DNA of 64,000 bases. Source: Duganella radicis. Its GTDB lineage: Bacteria; Pseudomonadota; Gammaproteobacteria; Burkholderiales; Burkholderiaceae_D. The stretch is from positions 62,001 through 126,000 of the forward strand of contig NZ_WNKY01000010.1 in assembly GCF_009720825.1 (NCBI RefSeq), read 5' to 3'. Positions 1 to 9,514 of this stretch are shown here, piece after piece. The notes beneath the pieces were generated by a model, which was not told where the DNA came from, searched no databases, and saw nothing but the letters and a program-made list of their open reading frames with translations. Within the stretch, counting starts at the first letter, position 1; each line of letters opens with the position of its first letter. The position numbers and the translations under genes are program-made.

Positions 1-786
1 CGCGTCTTTGACTATAACTGCCGGATTTGCAGGGAGTCCGATCTGCCCGTGGTCAGTCTCGTCGTACTGGCAGACGATGACCCGAACTGGCGTCCAACGG
101 CTTATCGCAAGCGTGCTTGGAGCACGATGACGACGTTTTCCTTCCGCATGGTCAAGCTGCTTGACTATGCAGCTGACCTGGATGCATTGGAGGCCTCGCA
201 CAATCCCGCCGCCTGGGTCACGTTGGCCCATGTGCGTACATTGCTGGCCTGTCATGATCCGGACAAACTCTTTGCAGCCAAACTTCATTTGGCCCGGTTA
301 CTGTTCAAACATCGTTGGAGCAAGAAGCGCATAATCATTTTATTCAATGTGCTTAACTGGATGATGGTCCTGCCTGAGCTGTTACAGGAACGCTTTTTGG
401 AGCAAGTTTTCCAGCAAAATAAGGAGAACGAGATGGCAGAGAAAGAACTCACTCCGTTTGAAGAATTAGAACAATGGTTTGCCAGAAAAATGGAGAAGCA
501 ATACAGGGAAAAATACCTGGGCGAAGGTCTTCTACAACGTGAGGAAAGTCGCCGACAAGGTCTTGAACAAGGTCTTGAACAAGGTCTTGAACAAGGCCGG
601 GATGAAGGCCGGGAGGAAGGGCGCAAAGAAGGCGCGACCGCGTTGTTGGAGAGGCAGTTGGTTCGGCGCTTCGGGCCGTTGCCGCAAACGGTTCGGAAGA
701 AGCTGGCCAAGGCCAGCCTGTCACAAGTGGAGGCCTGGAGCGATGCGCTTCTCGAGGTCACATCCTTGAAAGAAGTGTTCAAATAA
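1..786 (+). CDS. Rpn/DUF4351-type PD-(D/E)XK nuclease-transposase family protein, 5' truncated by window edge
   Basis: The frame is open from base 1, reading RVFDYNCRICRESD before the GTG at 49, so the true start lies outside the window and 49 is not the start. The stretch DLPVVSLVVLADDDPNWRP is typical of the Rpn (recombination-promoting nuclease, formerly PDDEXK transposase) family. The C-terminal 60 residues (LLERQLVRRFGPLPQTVRKKL) look like the DUF4351 tail of these proteins. Between them is a charged Gln/Gly/Glu stretch built on QGLE and EGRE units, partly encoded by a perfect DNA repeat. The catalytic N-terminus is not visible, so activity cannot be judged. Family assignment is by pattern recognition only. 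Confidence 0.75.
   Translation, partial: RVFDYNCRICRESDLPVVSLVVLADDDPNWRPTAYRKRAWSTMTTFSFRMVKLLDYAADLDALEASHNPAAWVTLAHVRTLLACHDPDKLFAAKLHLARLLFKHRWSKKRIIILFNVLNWMMVLPELLQERFLEQVFQQNKENEMAEKELTPFEELEQWFARKMEKQYREKYLGEGLLQREESRRQGLEQGLEQGLEQGRDEGREEGRKEGATALLERQLVRRFGPLPQTVRKKLAKASLSQVEAWSDALLEVTSLKEVFK
557..592 (+). repeat. Three perfect 12-bp tandem repeats (AAGGTCTTGAAC) inside the Rpn-type gene
   Basis: AAGGTCTTGAAC occurs at 557-568, 569-580 and 581-592, then degenerates to AAGGCC. It encodes repeated QGLE and keeps the reading frame, since the unit is a multiple of three. Copy number could vary by slippage without breaking the protein. Confidence 0.9.
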
Positions 787-813
787 AAAACAGGCCAGTC
801 TAAGCTGGCCTGT
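781..813 (-). terminator. Rho-independent terminator of the M23 peptidase gene
   Basis: A 9-bp perfect stem (790-798 with 805-813, ACAGGCCAG/CTGGCCTGT) has a 6-nt loop. Read on the minus strand it is followed by TTTTTTATTT (781-789), directly after the stop codon of the peptidase gene. On the plus strand the T-run is poor, so it mainly serves the minus-strand gene. Confidence 0.8.
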
Positions 814-818
814 GATGT

Positions 819-2210
819 TTATTTCGCTGCGACGCGGGTTGGTGTGCCGCCTCCGCCTGCCGGACGCAACAGCGCGAAGCGGTGCATCATGTCGTTGGCG
901 TAGACTTTGAAGCGGCTCATCTCGGCCGCCGTCAGCGGCGCCTGGGCCTGCACGTTCATCGTGCTTGGGTCCCTGGCCTCGCCGCCCACGCGGAACTCGT
1001 AGTGCAAGTGCGCGCCGGTCGACCAGCCGGTGGTGCCGACGTAGCCGATCACATCGCCCTGGCTTACCTTGGCGCCTTTTTTCATGCCATTGCCAAAGCG
1101 GCTCATGTGCGCGTAAGCCGTGGTGTAATTGTTCCAGTGCTTGATGATGATGAAGTTGCCGTAGCCGTTCATGGTGCCGGCGAAATCGATCACGCCATCG
1201 CCCGCCGCGCGGATCGGGGTGCCGGTCGGCGCCGGGAAGTCGATGCCCTTGTGCGCTTTCCACTGGCCCGAGATCGGGTGCACGCGCATCGCGAAGCCGG
1301 ACGAAATCCGCGAGAACTCCACCGGCGATTTCAGGAAGGCTTTTTTCAGCGACTTGCCGTCGAAGCTGTAGTAGCCGCCGCCTTGCTTGCTTTGCGGATC
1401 TTCAAACCACACGGACTGGTAGGTGGTGCCCTTGTTGGTGAACTCGCCCGCCAGCACGCGGCCGGCGCGCACGAACTCGCCGTCCTGCCAGAAGGTTTCG
1501 TACACCACGTTGAAGCTGTCGCCGCGTTTCAGGTCGCCGCGGAAGTCGATGTTGGTCGAGAACATCTCGATGATCTGCTTGACGATAGTGTCCGGCAGCT
1601 TGGCGCCGTCTTCGCTGGAGTCGGTGGCCGCGTACAGCGAACCCGAGCGGATGGTACGGGCGTGCATCTCGACGCGGCGTTCCAGCTTGGCCGGTTCGGC
1701 GGTCGCGACAAAGCCGTCGCCCTTGCGGGTGATCTTGATGTTGGTGACGGGATCGTCCTTGCCATCGACCACGGTGGCGCGCAGCCATTGCAGGTTGCCC
1801 TCATCGTCGGTCTGGGCTTGTACGCGCTTGCCGGTCTTGAGCTGCATCACGCCTTTCGCAACCTTATCTTTTTTGATAAAGTTCTCGGCTGCCTCGTCAT
1901 CCACACCCAGGCGCGTCAACAGCGTCGCCAGCGTGTCGCCAGCGCGGATCTTCTCCTCGTGCACAAAATGCTCATTGGAAGACTGTTGTTCCAGCACATT
2001 GATCTGTGCGCTCAGGTCGGGTGCGACCACCGCTTCCTGTACCGTTTTCACTGGCAAATCAGACGCGTCAGGGGCGAGCGGAGCTACGCCGGCGGCACCA
2101 AAAGCACATACTGCGAGAAACAGGGCAGACGCGCTGATGATGCGCGCCTTGCGCGTAGAACCTAGCAGACTGAACAAGCGTGAGCTTGTGAATTTATGTA
2201 TTTGGTTCAT
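819..2210 (-). CDS. M23 family metallopeptidase (LytM-type peptidoglycan hydrolase)
   Basis: A 463-residue envelope protein predicted to cleave peptide cross-links in peptidoglycan. Residues about 24-45 form a hydrophobic signal or anchor segment. Residues about 83-115 (EEKIRAGDTLATLLTRLGV) resemble the LysM/OapA-like domain of MepM/YebA-type enzymes. The C-terminal LytM domain carries the zinc motifs HKGIDF and HLHYEF, so the HxxxD and HxH ligands are present. Start is the ATG at 2210, with tyrS divergent on the other side of a 156-bp gap, an arrangement common in betaproteobacteria. Its own terminator follows the stop. It may be an endopeptidase needed for wall expansion; substrate specificity is inferred from the family. 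Confidence 0.9.
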   Translation of the reverse strand: MNQIHKFTSSRLFSLLGSTRKARIISASALFLAVCAFGAAGVAPLAPDASDLPVKTVQEAVVAPDLSAQINVLEQQSSNEHFVHEEKIRAGDTLATLLTRLGVDDEAAENFIKKDKVAKGVMQLKTGKRVQAQTDDEGNLQWLRATVVDGKDDPVTNIKITRKGDGFVATAEPAKLERRVEMHARTIRSGSLYAATDSSEDGAKLPDTIVKQIIEMFSTNIDFRGDLKRGDSFNVVYETFWQDGEFVRAGRVLAGEFTNKGTTYQSVWFEDPQSKQGGGYYSFDGKSLKKAFLKSPVEFSRISSGFAMRVHPISGQWKAHKGIDFPAPTGTPIRAAGDGVIDFAGTMNGYGNFIIIKHWNNYTTAYAHMSRFGNGMKKGAKVSQGDVIGYVGTTGWSTGAHLHYEFRVGGEARDPSTMNVQAQAPLTAAEMSRFKVYANDMMHRFALLRPAGGGGTPTRVAAK

Positions 2211-2366
2211 GCAATCAGTTAAAATTTGCCGCTTGAACTATTCAGGAACGTTTTATTTTTTCTAATTATGTGTTTGGTTAGTTTTCGTGCGGCAAGATTG
2301 ATCGATCGAGGATTATATCAAACTCCTGAAGCTGTCCCCCTTTTTCTGAAAAAAACCGTTTAAAAA

Positions 2367-3623
2367 ATGATGACTACCTCTTCTTCGATACCGCCGGCTC
2401 CCTCCAAAGCGTTGCCGTTATCCGACAACGTGCAAGAGGCGCTCGCCATCACCAAACGCGGTGTCGACGAGTTGCTGATTGAAAGCGAGTTCGCCCAGAA
2501 GCTGGCGCGCTCGGAACAAAGCGGCGTGCCGCTGCGCATCAAGCTGGGCCTGGACCCGACCGCGCCCGACCTGCACCTCGGCCACACCGTGGTGCTGAAC
2601 AAGATGCGCCAGTTGCAGGACCTCGGCCATCAGGTGATCTTCCTGATCGGCGACTTCACCTCCATGATCGGCGACCCGTCGGGCCGCAACGCCACCCGTC
2701 CGCCGCTGACCAAGGAACAGGTCGAGCAAAACGCCATGACCTACTTCAAGCAGGCCTCGCTGGTGCTGGACCCGGCCAAGACCGAGATCCGCTACAACTC
2801 CGAGTGGTGCGACCCGCTGGGCGCGCGCGGCATGATCCAGCTGGCCTCGCGCTACACCGTGGCGCGCATGATGGAGCGCGACGACTTCACCAAACGCTTT
2901 AAAAACGGCACGCCGATCGCCGTGCACGAATTCCTCTATCCGCTGATGCAGGGGTACGACTCGGTGGCCCTGAAGTCGGACCTGGAGCTGGGCGGCACCG
3001 ACCAGAAGTTCAACCTGCTGGTCGGCCGCGAGCTGCAAAAGGACTACGGCCAGGAGCCTCAGTGTATTTTGACCATGCCGCTGCTGGAAGGTTTGGACGG
3101 CGTGGAAAAAATGTCCAAGTCGAAGAACAACTACATCGGCATCACCGAGCCGGGCAACACCATGTTCGCCAAGATCATGAGCATCTCGGACGACATGATG
3201 TGGAAATACTTCGATCTGCTGTCGTTCCGTTCGATCGCCGAGGTCGCCGCGCTGAAAGCCGAAGTGGCCGGCGGCCGCAACCCGCGCGACGCCAAGGTCG
3301 CCATCGCGCAAGAGATCGTGGCGCGCTTCCACTCGCAGCAGGCGGCGGAAGATGCGCTGGCCGACTTCGTCAACCGCTCCAAAGGCGGCATCCCGGACGA
3401 CATCCCGGAAGTGACGCTGGCCGGCGCGCCGCTGGGCATCGCCCAGTTGCTCAAGCAAGCCAACCTGTGCGCCTCGACCTCGGAAGCGATGCGCATGGTG
3501 GAGCAGGGCGGCGTACGCCTCGACGGCACCGTCATCAGCGACAAGGCGCTGAGCGTGCAGGCCGGCACCTTCGTGCTGCAAGTGGGCAAGCGCAAGTTCG
3601 CGCGCGTGACCCTGTCCGCATGA
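2367..3623 (+). CDS. tyrS: Tyrosine-tRNA ligase
   Basis: Class I aminoacyl-tRNA synthetase, 418 residues, charging tRNA-Tyr in the cytoplasm. The HIGH-type signature is HLGH at residues 70-73 and the KMSKS loop is intact at 248-252. The C-terminal 65 residues ([19 protein letters not shown]...) form an S4 RNA-binding domain. The sequence pattern fits the TyrZ-like bacterial subtype. The start at ATG 2367 has no clear Shine-Dalgarno sequence; an A-rich run precedes it. Its stop overlaps the dtd start (ATGA), so the two are translationally coupled. The pairing makes sense: Dtd removes D-amino acids mischarged by synthetases such as this one. Confidence 0.98.
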   Translation: MMTTSSSIPPAPSKALPLSDNVQEALAITKRGVDELLIESEFAQKLARSEQSGVPLRIKLGLDPTAPDLHLGHTVVLNKMRQLQDLGHQVIFLIGDFTSMIGDPSGRNATRPPLTKEQVEQNAMTYFKQASLVLDPAKTEIRYNSEWCDPLGARGMIQLASRYTVARMMERDDFTKRFKNGTPIAVHEFLYPLMQGYDSVALKSDLELGGTDQKFNLLVGRELQKDYGQEPQCILTMPLLEGLDGVEKMSKSKNNYIGITEPGNTMFAKIMSISDDMMWKYFDLLSFRSIAEVAALKAEVAGGRNPRDAKVAIAQEIVARFHSQQAAEDALADFVNRSKGGIPDDIPEVTLAGAPLGIAQLLKQANLCASTSEAMRMVEQGGVRLDGTVISDKALSVQAGTFVLQVGKRKFARVTLSA

Positions 3624-4066
3624 TCGGCCTGCTGCAACGCGTAAGCAGCGCCAGTGTGGTGGTCGATGGCGTTACCATAGGCGCCATCGACGCCGGCTTG
3701 ATGGTGCTGGTGTGCGCCGAGCGCAACGATACGGAAAAGGATGCGGACGCGCTGCTCACCAAGCTGCTCGGTTACCGCGTGTTCGCCGACGATGCCGGCA
3801 AGATGAACCGCAGCGTGACCGATACGCAAGGCGGCCTGCTGCTGGTGCCGCAGTTCACGCTGGCGGCCGACACCAAGTCCGGCACCCGTCCGTCGTTCAC
3901 GCCGGCGGCCGCGCCTGCCGACGGCCTGCGCCTGTTTAATTACTTTGTCGAACAGGCGCGACTGAAACATGCAACGGTGCAGACCGGCCAGTTCGGCGCC
4001 GACATGAAAGTTTCGCTGACCAACGACGGACCGGTCACCTTCTGGCTGCAAACCAACGCGAAATAA
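3620..4066 (+). CDS. dtd: D-aminoacyl-tRNA deacylase
   Basis: A 148-residue cytoplasmic editing enzyme that hydrolyses D-Tyr-tRNA and related D-aminoacyl-tRNAs. Both family signatures are present: VPQFTLAAD (the SQFTL-like motif, here with Pro instead of Ser) and the Gly-cisPro motif in NDGPVTFWL near the C-terminus. Length matches the family (about 145-150). Start ATG 3620 is chosen because it overlaps the tyrS stop by 4 nt and gives the conserved MIGLLQRV N-terminus. It is followed after 1 nt by the PEBP gene, forming a tight operon. Confidence 0.97.
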   Translation: MIGLLQRVSSASVVVDGVTIGAIDAGLMVLVCAERNDTEKDADALLTKLLGYRVFADDAGKMNRSVTDTQGGLLLVPQFTLAADTKSGTRPSFTPAAAPADGLRLFNYFVEQARLKHATVQTGQFGADMKVSLTNDGPVTFWLQTNAK

Positions 4067-4067
4067 G

Positions 4068-4487
4068 ATGAATCTCACCAGCGACAGTTTCCGCGAGCAT
4101 GGCGCCATCCCGGCGGTCCGCAGCCCGCAACTGAGCTGGGACGAGGTGCCGGCCGGCACCGGCTCGCTGGCGCTGGTCTGCCTGGACGCCGATGCGCCAG
4201 CCGATTTCTTCCTGTGGTGCGTGGCCGACATTCCGCCCATGCTGACCTGGCTGGACGAGGGCACCGGCCTGGCGCTGCGGCACGGCCTGAACGATTATGG
4301 CGGCTTCGGGTATCATGGCCCCCGGTTGGCGCCGAACCAAACGCATCAGTATATTTTCCGCCTCTACGCGCTGGATGTGGTGCGGCTGGAGTTACCGGCG
4401 CGCTTCACCGGCGGCCAGTTGTTGGACGCCATTTACGGCCATATCATCGACGAAGCGCAGCTGATAGGCGCTTATACGCAAACATGA
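4068..4487 (+). CDS. YbhB/YbcL family PEBP-like protein
   Basis: A 139-residue protein of the phosphatidylethanolamine-binding/Raf kinase inhibitor-like family. The anion-binding core is seen as CLDADAPADFFLWCVADIPP (DPDAP-like region 1) and YHGPR...THQYIFRLYALD (G-x-HxY region 2). No signal peptide is visible, so it is probably cytoplasmic. The biochemical role of bacterial members is poorly defined. It starts 1 nt after the dtd stop and overlaps the next start by 4 nt, so it is co-translated with tyrS-dtd. Confidence 0.88.
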   Translation: MNLTSDSFREHGAIPAVRSPQLSWDEVPAGTGSLALVCLDADAPADFFLWCVADIPPMLTWLDEGTGLALRHGLNDYGGFGYHGPRLAPNQTHQYIFRLYALDVVRLELPARFTGGQLLDAIYGHIIDEAQLIGAYTQT

Positions 4488-5134
4488 ATCACACCACAAT
4501 TTTGCTGATCCGCCATGGCGAGACGGCCTGGAACGCTGTGCGCCGCCTGCAAGGCCACATCGACATCCCGCTGAACGCCGAGGGCGAGCGCCAGGCCGCC
4601 GCGCTGGCGCGCGCGCTGTCCGCCGAGAAGCTGGACGCCATTGTCTCCAGCGACTTGCAGCGCGCCATGCAGACCGCGCAGGCGGTGGCCGCCCAGCATC
4701 GCACGCTGACCCTGCGAACCGACGCCCAGTTGCGCGAGCGCGCCTACGGCGTGTTCGAAGGCATGCTCTACCAGGACATTCAGCAGCAATACCCGGACGA
4801 CTTCGCCCGCTGGCAGGCGCGCGATATCGAAGCCGTGATGCCGGCCGGCGAGCGCGTGGCGGAAAGTTTTCACCAATTCTATGACCGCGCCATCAAAGGC
4901 TTGCACGCGGTGGCCGCGCGCCATCCGGGCCAGACCGTGGCGGTGGTGGCCCATGGCGGCGTGCTGGAGTGCGCCTACCGCGCCGCGCGCGGCATCCAGC
5001 TCGACAGCCCGCGCGACTTCCAGGTCAAAAACGCCAGCATCAACCGTTTTACCGTCGCCGGCGGCAGACTTGTGCTGGACAGCTGGGGCGAGGTCGATCA
5101 CCTGGCACTGGCGGCCATGGACGACGTCATTTGA
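4484..5134 (+). CDS. Histidine phosphatase family protein (GpmB/CobC-like)
   Basis: A 216-residue member of the histidine phosphatase superfamily. The catalytic motif LLIRHGETAWN sits at residues 7-17, with the phospho-accepting His in RHG, and the second His is in VVAHGGVLE near residue 157. Many such proteins are annotated phosphoglycerate mutase, but the cofactor-dependent mutase hallmarks are not complete, so general phosphatase is safer. ATG 4484 overlaps the previous stop (ATGA) and is preferred over upstream in-frame starts, which would add out-of-family sequence. Last gene of the tyrS operon. Confidence 0.9.
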   Translation: MNHTTILLIRHGETAWNAVRRLQGHIDIPLNAEGERQAAALARALSAEKLDAIVSSDLQRAMQTAQAVAAQHRTLTLRTDAQLRERAYGVFEGMLYQDIQQQYPDDFARWQARDIEAVMPAGERVAESFHQFYDRAIKGLHAVAARHPGQTVAVVAHGGVLECAYRAARGIQLDSPRDFQVKNASINRFTVAGGRLVLDSWGEVDHLALAAMDDVI

Positions 5135-5256
5135 ACGCCGCCGTTCATAACGACCAGAATGCACATTTGCCGAATTCATAAAAAATAGTGCTTATTAATT
5201 GAGCAGGGCTTCGGTTAAAATAGAAGGTTCCTTCTCACCCCTTTCAGGTATTGCCA

Positions 5257-6273
5257 GTGCAAATCGGCCCTCATTTACTGCGTAACAACGTTTTCGTCGC
5301 TCCCATGGCGGGCGTCACGGATCGTCCCTTCCGCCAGCTGTGCAAGGAGCTGGGTGCGGGTTACGCGGTGTCTGAAATGGCGGCTTCCAACCCGCGCCTG
5401 TGGGCCACGGAAAAGAGCTCGCGCCGCACCGACCACACTGGCGAGATGGAGCCGAAAGCCGTGCAGATCGCCGGCGCCGACCCGCAAGACCTGGCCGACT
5501 GCGCGCGCTTCAACGTCGAGCGCGGCGCCCAGATCATCGACATCAACATGGGCTGCCCGGTCAAGAAAGTCTGCAACGCCTGGTGCGGTTCGGCCCTGCT
5601 GCAAGATGAAGAACTGGTCAAGCGCATCGTCGATGCGGTGGTGGGCGCGGTGGACGTGCCGGTCACGCTGAAGTTCCGCACCGGCTGGGACCGTGAGCAT
5701 AAAAACGCCCTGAACATCGCGCGCATTGCCGAAGACGCCGGCATCGCCATGCTGACCCTGCATGGCCGCACCCGCGCCGACGGCTACAAGGGGGACGCCG
5801 AGTACGACACCATCGCCGCAGTAAAGAAATCGGTTTCAATTCCAGTGGTGGCCAACGGCGACATCACCTCGCCGGAAAAAGCCAGATACGTGCTGGACTA
5901 CACCGGCGCCGACGCCGTCATGGTGGGCCGCGCCGCCCAGGGCCGACCGTGGATCTTCCGCGAGATCGACCACTACCTGCGTACCGGCAAGCACTTGCCG
6001 GCCCCGTATGTGGACGAAGTGCGGGCGCTGATGGATGAACACCTGCGCGCCCACTACGCCTTCTACGGTGACTACCTCGGCGTGCGCACCGCCCGCAAAC
6101 ACATCGGCTGGTATGTGCGCGACCTGCAAGGCGGCGAGGAATTCCGACAGCGCATGAACCTGCTGGAATCCACTGAGGAACAACTGCTTGCCGTGGACCA
6201 ATTCTTCGAATCCCAGTGGCGTTACGGCGAACGGTTACAATACCGCCTCGCCGAAGAATTGCAGGCCGCTTAG
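5257..6273 (+). CDS. dusB: tRNA-dihydrouridine synthase B
   Basis: A 338-residue FMN enzyme that reduces specific uridines of tRNA to dihydrouridine. N-terminal VFVAPMAGVTDRPFRQ and the catalytic Cys in NAWCGSALL (about residue 110) are intact, as is the FMN phosphate-binding stretch VPVVANGDI...GADAVMVGRAAQGRPW. The GTG at 5257 is chosen because AGGT at 5246-5249 lies 7 nt upstream and it yields the usual MQIG N-terminus; a TTG at 5251 is possible and adds two residues. It precedes fis, the classic dusB-fis pairing also seen in enterobacteria. A TAAAAT hexamer at 5216-5221 is a possible -10. Confidence 0.96.
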   Translation: MQIGPHLLRNNVFVAPMAGVTDRPFRQLCKELGAGYAVSEMAASNPRLWATEKSSRRTDHTGEMEPKAVQIAGADPQDLADCARFNVERGAQIIDINMGCPVKKVCNAWCGSALLQDEELVKRIVDAVVGAVDVPVTLKFRTGWDREHKNALNIARIAEDAGIAMLTLHGRTRADGYKGDAEYDTIAAVKKSVSIPVVANGDITSPEKARYVLDYTGADAVMVGRAAQGRPWIFREIDHYLRTGKHLPAPYVDEVRALMDEHLRAHYAFYGDYLGVRTARKHIGWYVRDLQGGEEFRQRMNLLESTEEQLLAVDQFFESQWRYGERLQYRLAEELQAA

Positions 6274-6382
6274 GGCGGCACGAGAGAGTACTAAAAAAGT
6301 TACATTATCAGAAGGGCAAACGTTTCCAGCCACAAGCCGGAACGATTTGCCAGCTTCATAGAACACAAAGCGAACGACAAAA

Positions 6383-6616
6383 ATGAGCAAAGAAAGTATC
6401 CAGGAAGTAGTCCAGAAGAGCCTCGAAGAATACTTCGCAGACCTGGGCGAGCAACAGGCATCGAACATCTACGACATGGTTGTGCTGACCGTTGAAAAAC
6501 CGATACTGGAAGTGGTCATGACCCGTGCCGACGGCAACCAGTCGCACGCCGCGCAGATGCTGGGCATCAACCGCAATACCTTGCGCAAGAAGTTACAAGA
6601 ACACGGCCTGCTGTAA
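6383..6616 (+). CDS. fis: DNA-binding protein Fis
   Basis: A 77-residue nucleoid protein, shorter at the N-terminus than the 98-residue enterobacterial Fis, as is usual in betaproteobacteria. The C-terminal helix-turn-helix reads GNQSHAAQMLGINRNTLRKKL, nearly identical to the canonical Fis motif. It lies downstream of dusB, which supports the assignment. Expected role: growth-phase-dependent DNA bending and transcription control. The 109-nt gap after dusB holds no obvious terminator. Confidence 0.96.
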   Translation: MSKESIQEVVQKSLEEYFADLGEQQASNIYDMVVLTVEKPILEVVMTRADGNQSHAAQMLGINRNTLRKKLQEHGLL

Positions 6617-6710
6617 AAGCGCCCGTACCATCCGGCAATGAAGTGGCTGGGGACGGCCGCTGTTGTTGGCCGGCCGACCGAATATTCAACCACCTAGTCT
6701 TTTCATCGCC

Positions 6711-8297
6711 ATGATTAAACAAGCTCTCATCTCCGTATCCGACAAAACCGGTGTGCTGGACTTCGCGCGCGCGCTGTCCGCCATGGGCGTCAACATCCTG
6801 TCGACTGGCGGCACTGCCAAACTGCTGGCCGACAACGGCGTGCCCGTGACCGAGGTTGCCGACTACACCGGTTTCCCGGAGATGCTGGATGGCCGCGTCA
6901 AGACCCTGCACCCGAAAGTCCACGGCGGCATCCTGGCCCGCCGCGACTTCCCGGAGCATGTGGCCAAGCTGGAAGAGCACAACATCCCGACCATCGACAT
7001 GGTGGTGGTCAATCTGTACCCGTTCCAGGCCACCGTTGCCAAGGACACCTGCACCCTGGACGACGCCATCGAGAACATCGACATCGGCGGCCCGGCCATG
7101 CTGCGTTCGGCTGCTAAAAATCACAAGGACGTGGTGGTGATCTGCGATCCATCGGACTACGGCGTGGTGCTGGCGGAAATGAAAACCACCGACAACGCCC
7201 CGGGCTACGTCAGCTACGACACCCGCTTCACGCTGGCCACCAAGGTCTACTCGCACACCGCGCAGTACGACGGCGCCATCGCCAACTACCTGACCAGCCT
7301 GGACGCGACCCGCGCGCACGGCAGCCGCAGCGCCTATCCGGCCAAGCTGAACGTGGCCTTCGAAAAAGTGCAGGACATGCGCTACGGCGAAAACCCGCAC
7401 CAGTCGGCCGCCTTCTACCGCGACGTGGTGACCACCCCGGGCGCGCTGGCCAACTACAAGCAGCTGCAAGGCAAGGAACTGTCGTTCAACAACATCGCCG
7501 ACGCCGATGCGGCATGGGAATGCGTGAAGAGCATGGGCGGCTTCGACCAGAGCGCCGCCTGCGTGATCGTCAAGCACGCCAACCCGTGCGGCGTGGCCCT
7601 CGGCGCCAACGCGGCCGATGCCTACCAGCGCGCGCTGCAAACCGATCCGACCTCGGCGTTTGGCGGCATCATCGCCTTCAACGTCGACGTGGACGCGGCG
7701 GCCGCCACCGAACTGGCCAAGCTGTTCGTGGAAGTGCTGATCGCGCCATCGTTCACCGCTGAAGCCAAGCAGATCCTGTCGGCCAAGCAGAACGTGCGGT
7801 TGCTGGAAATCCCGCTGGGCGACGGCGTCAACGCCATGGACTTCAAGCGCGTGGGCGGCGGTCTGCTGGTGCAGTCGGCGGACTCCAAGAACGTGCTACT
7901 GAACGACGTGCGCGTGGTCAGCAAGAAACAGCCTACCCAGCAGGAACTGCAAGACATGATGTTCGCGTGGCGCGTGGCCAAGTACGTCAAGTCGAACGCC
8001 ATCGTCTTCTGCGGCAACAACATGACGCTGGGCGTGGGCGCGGGCCAGATGAGCCGTATCGACTCGGCGCGCATCGCCTCGATCAAGGCGCAGAATGCCG
8101 GCCTGTCGCTGGCGAACTCGGTGGTGGCGTCGGATGCGTTCTTCCCGTTCCGCGACGGCCTGGACGTGGTGGTGGATGCGGGCGCTACCTGCGTGATCCA
8201 CCCGGGCGGCTCGATGCGCGACCAGGAAGTGATCGACGCGGCGGACGAGCGTGGCGTCGTGATGGTGTACACCGGTACCCGTCACTTCCGTCATTAA
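6711..8297 (+). CDS. purH: Bifunctional AICAR formyltransferase / IMP cyclohydrolase
   Basis: A 528-residue enzyme for the last two steps of de novo IMP synthesis. Residues 1 to about 145 are the MGS-like IMP cyclohydrolase domain ([19 protein letters not shown]...STGGTAKLL). The remainder is AICAR transformylase with the catalytic KHANPCG motif, Lys-His at 288-289. ATG 6711 gives the family N-terminus; an upstream TTG extension lacks homology. A strong terminator follows the stop. Confidence 0.98.
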   Translation: MIKQALISVSDKTGVLDFARALSAMGVNILSTGGTAKLLADNGVPVTEVADYTGFPEMLDGRVKTLHPKVHGGILARRDFPEHVAKLEEHNIPTIDMVVVNLYPFQATVAKDTCTLDDAIENIDIGGPAMLRSAAKNHKDVVVICDPSDYGVVLAEMKTTDNAPGYVSYDTRFTLATKVYSHTAQYDGAIANYLTSLDATRAHGSRSAYPAKLNVAFEKVQDMRYGENPHQSAAFYRDVVTTPGALANYKQLQGKELSFNNIADADAAWECVKSMGGFDQSAACVIVKHANPCGVALGANAADAYQRALQTDPTSAFGGIIAFNVDVDAAAATELAKLFVEVLIAPSFTAEAKQILSAKQNVRLLEIPLGDGVNAMDFKRVGGGLLVQSADSKNVLLNDVRVVSKKQPTQQELQDMMFAWRVAKYVKSNAIVFCGNNMTLGVGAGQMSRIDSARIASIKAQNAGLSLANSVVASDAFFPFRDGLDVVVDAGATCVIHPGGSMRDQEVIDAADERGVVMVYTGTRHFRH

Positions 8298-8317
8298 TCT
8301 GCGCTTTCTTGCCGATT

Positions 8318-8349
8318 AAAACGCCCGCTCGCTTGCGGGCGTTTTCTTT
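8318..8349 (+). terminator. Rho-independent terminator of purH
   Basis: AAAACGCCCGC (8318-8328) pairs perfectly with GCGGGCGTTTT (8335-8345) across a 6-nt loop, followed by a T-rich run to 8349. It sits 20 nt after the purH stop. The right arm begins inside the putative -35 box of ruvC. Confidence 0.9.
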
Positions 8350-8361
8350 AGTGCATACAAT
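8333..8361 (+). promoter_or_regulatory. Putative sigma-70 promoter of ruvC
   Basis: TTGCGG (8333-8338), a 17-nt spacer and TACAAT (8356-8361). The -10 ends 6 nt before the ruvC ATG (8368), so transcription would begin at or next to the start codon. The -35 overlaps the loop and right arm of the purH terminator. Confidence 0.6.
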
Positions 8362-8367
8362 TCCCCA

Positions 8368-8919
8368 ATGATAATTCTCGGCATCGACCCCGGCTTGCGC
8401 ACCACTGGCTTTGGCGTCATACAAAAGCATGGCGGCAAGCTGCGCTACATCGCCTCGGGCACCATCAAGAGCGGCGAGGGCGACTTGCCGACGCGGCTCA
8501 AGGTGATACTCGACGGTGTGGGCGAAGTCGCCCGAACCTACGGCCCGGACTGCGCCGCGATTGAACAAGTGTTCGTTAACGTCAACCCGCAATCGACCTT
8601 GCTGCTGGGGCAGGCGCGTGGCGCGGCCATCTGCGCCCTGGTGTCGGCCGAGCTGAGCGTGGCTGAATATTCCCCTACCCAGATCAAGCAAGCCGTGGTC
8701 GGCACCGGCCGCGCCGTCAAGGCGCAGATGCAGGACATGGTGGCGCGTCTGCTGCAACTGCCGGGCCTGCCGGGCACCGATGCGGCCGATGCGCTGGGCA
8801 TCGCCATCTGCCACGCGCACAGCCGCGAAACCCTGACCCTGATTGCCGGCGGCACCAATGCCACGGCCAACGGCCCGCTGGCCGGCCTGCGCATGAAGCG
8901 CGGCCGCCTGGTCGGCTAA
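8368..8919 (+). CDS. ruvC: Crossover junction endodeoxyribonuclease RuvC
   Basis: A 183-residue Holliday-junction resolvase that acts with RuvAB. The four acidic catalytic residues are visible: Asp7 (ILGIDPG), Glu66 (AAIEQVF), Asp138 and Asp141 (GTDAADAL). Length matches the family. ATG 8368 has no Shine-Dalgarno sequence, and a -10-like TACAAT ends 6 nt upstream, so its mRNA may be leaderless. ruvA follows after 14 nt. Unusually, ruvB is not next but 4.5 kb downstream. Confidence 0.98.
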   Translation: MIILGIDPGLRTTGFGVIQKHGGKLRYIASGTIKSGEGDLPTRLKVILDGVGEVARTYGPDCAAIEQVFVNVNPQSTLLLGQARGAAICALVSAELSVAEYSPTQIKQAVVGTGRAVKAQMQDMVARLLQLPGLPGTDAADALGIAICHAHSRETLTLIAGGTNATANGPLAGLRMKRGRLVG

Positions 8920-8933
8920 CTTAAAGGAACAAC

Positions 8934-9512
8934 ATGATCGGACGTCTCTCCGGCATCCTGCTGGAAAAAAATCCGCCGCAACTGCTGGTGGACGTGGGGG
9001 GCGTCGGCTACGAAGTCGACGTCTCGATGAGCACCTTCTACAACCTGCCGGGGGTGGGCGAGAAAGTGGTGCTGTTCACGCACCAGGCCATCCGCGAAGA
9101 CGCACACCTGCTGTACGGCTTCGGCAATGCCGAAGAGCGCGCCGTGTTCCGCCAGCTGATCAAGATCACCGGCGTGGGCGCGCGCACCGCGCTGTCGATT
9201 TTGTCCGGCATGTCGATCGCCGACCTGGCGCAAGCGGTCACGCTGCAAGAGGCCGGGCGTCTGGTGAAAGTTCCCGGCATCGGCAAAAAAACCGCCGAAC
9301 GCCTGCTGCTGGAACTGAAAGGCAAGCTGGGCGCGGACATCGGCGCGGGTGGCGCGCATGCCGCACCGGACTCGCAGTCCGACATCCTCAACGCCCTGCT
9401 GGCGCTGGGCTACTCCGACAAAGAAGCGCTGCTGGCCCTGAAAACCGTCCCCGCCGGCGCCTCGGTGTCGGACGGCATCAAACAAGCCCTCAAAGCCCTC
9501 TCCAAAGGCTAA
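8934..9512 (+). CDS. ruvA: Holliday junction branch migration protein RuvA
   Basis: A 192-residue junction-binding subunit of RuvAB. The N-terminal OB-fold reads [30 protein letters not shown]. Two helix-hairpin-helix motifs follow ([13 protein letters not shown] and [16 protein letters not shown]), then an acidic linker and a C-terminal RuvB-binding helix bundle ([16 protein letters not shown]). A clear AAAGGA Shine-Dalgarno at 8923-8928 precedes ATG 8934. A GGGTCAG-core repeat element begins 3 nt after its stop, where ruvB would be expected. Confidence 0.98.
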   Translation: MIGRLSGILLEKNPPQLLVDVGGVGYEVDVSMSTFYNLPGVGEKVVLFTHQAIREDAHLLYGFGNAEERAVFRQLIKITGVGARTALSILSGMSIADLAQAVTLQEAGRLVKVPGIGKKTAERLLLELKGKLGADIGAGGAHAAPDSQSDILNALLALGYSDKEALLALKTVPAGASVSDGIKQALKALSKG

Positions 9513-9514
9513 AG

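Noticed and set aside
1..786. Rpn-type gene as evidence of an intact mobile element
   Set aside because: Rpn proteins are not classical transposases, no terminal repeats are visible, and the 5' end is outside the window.
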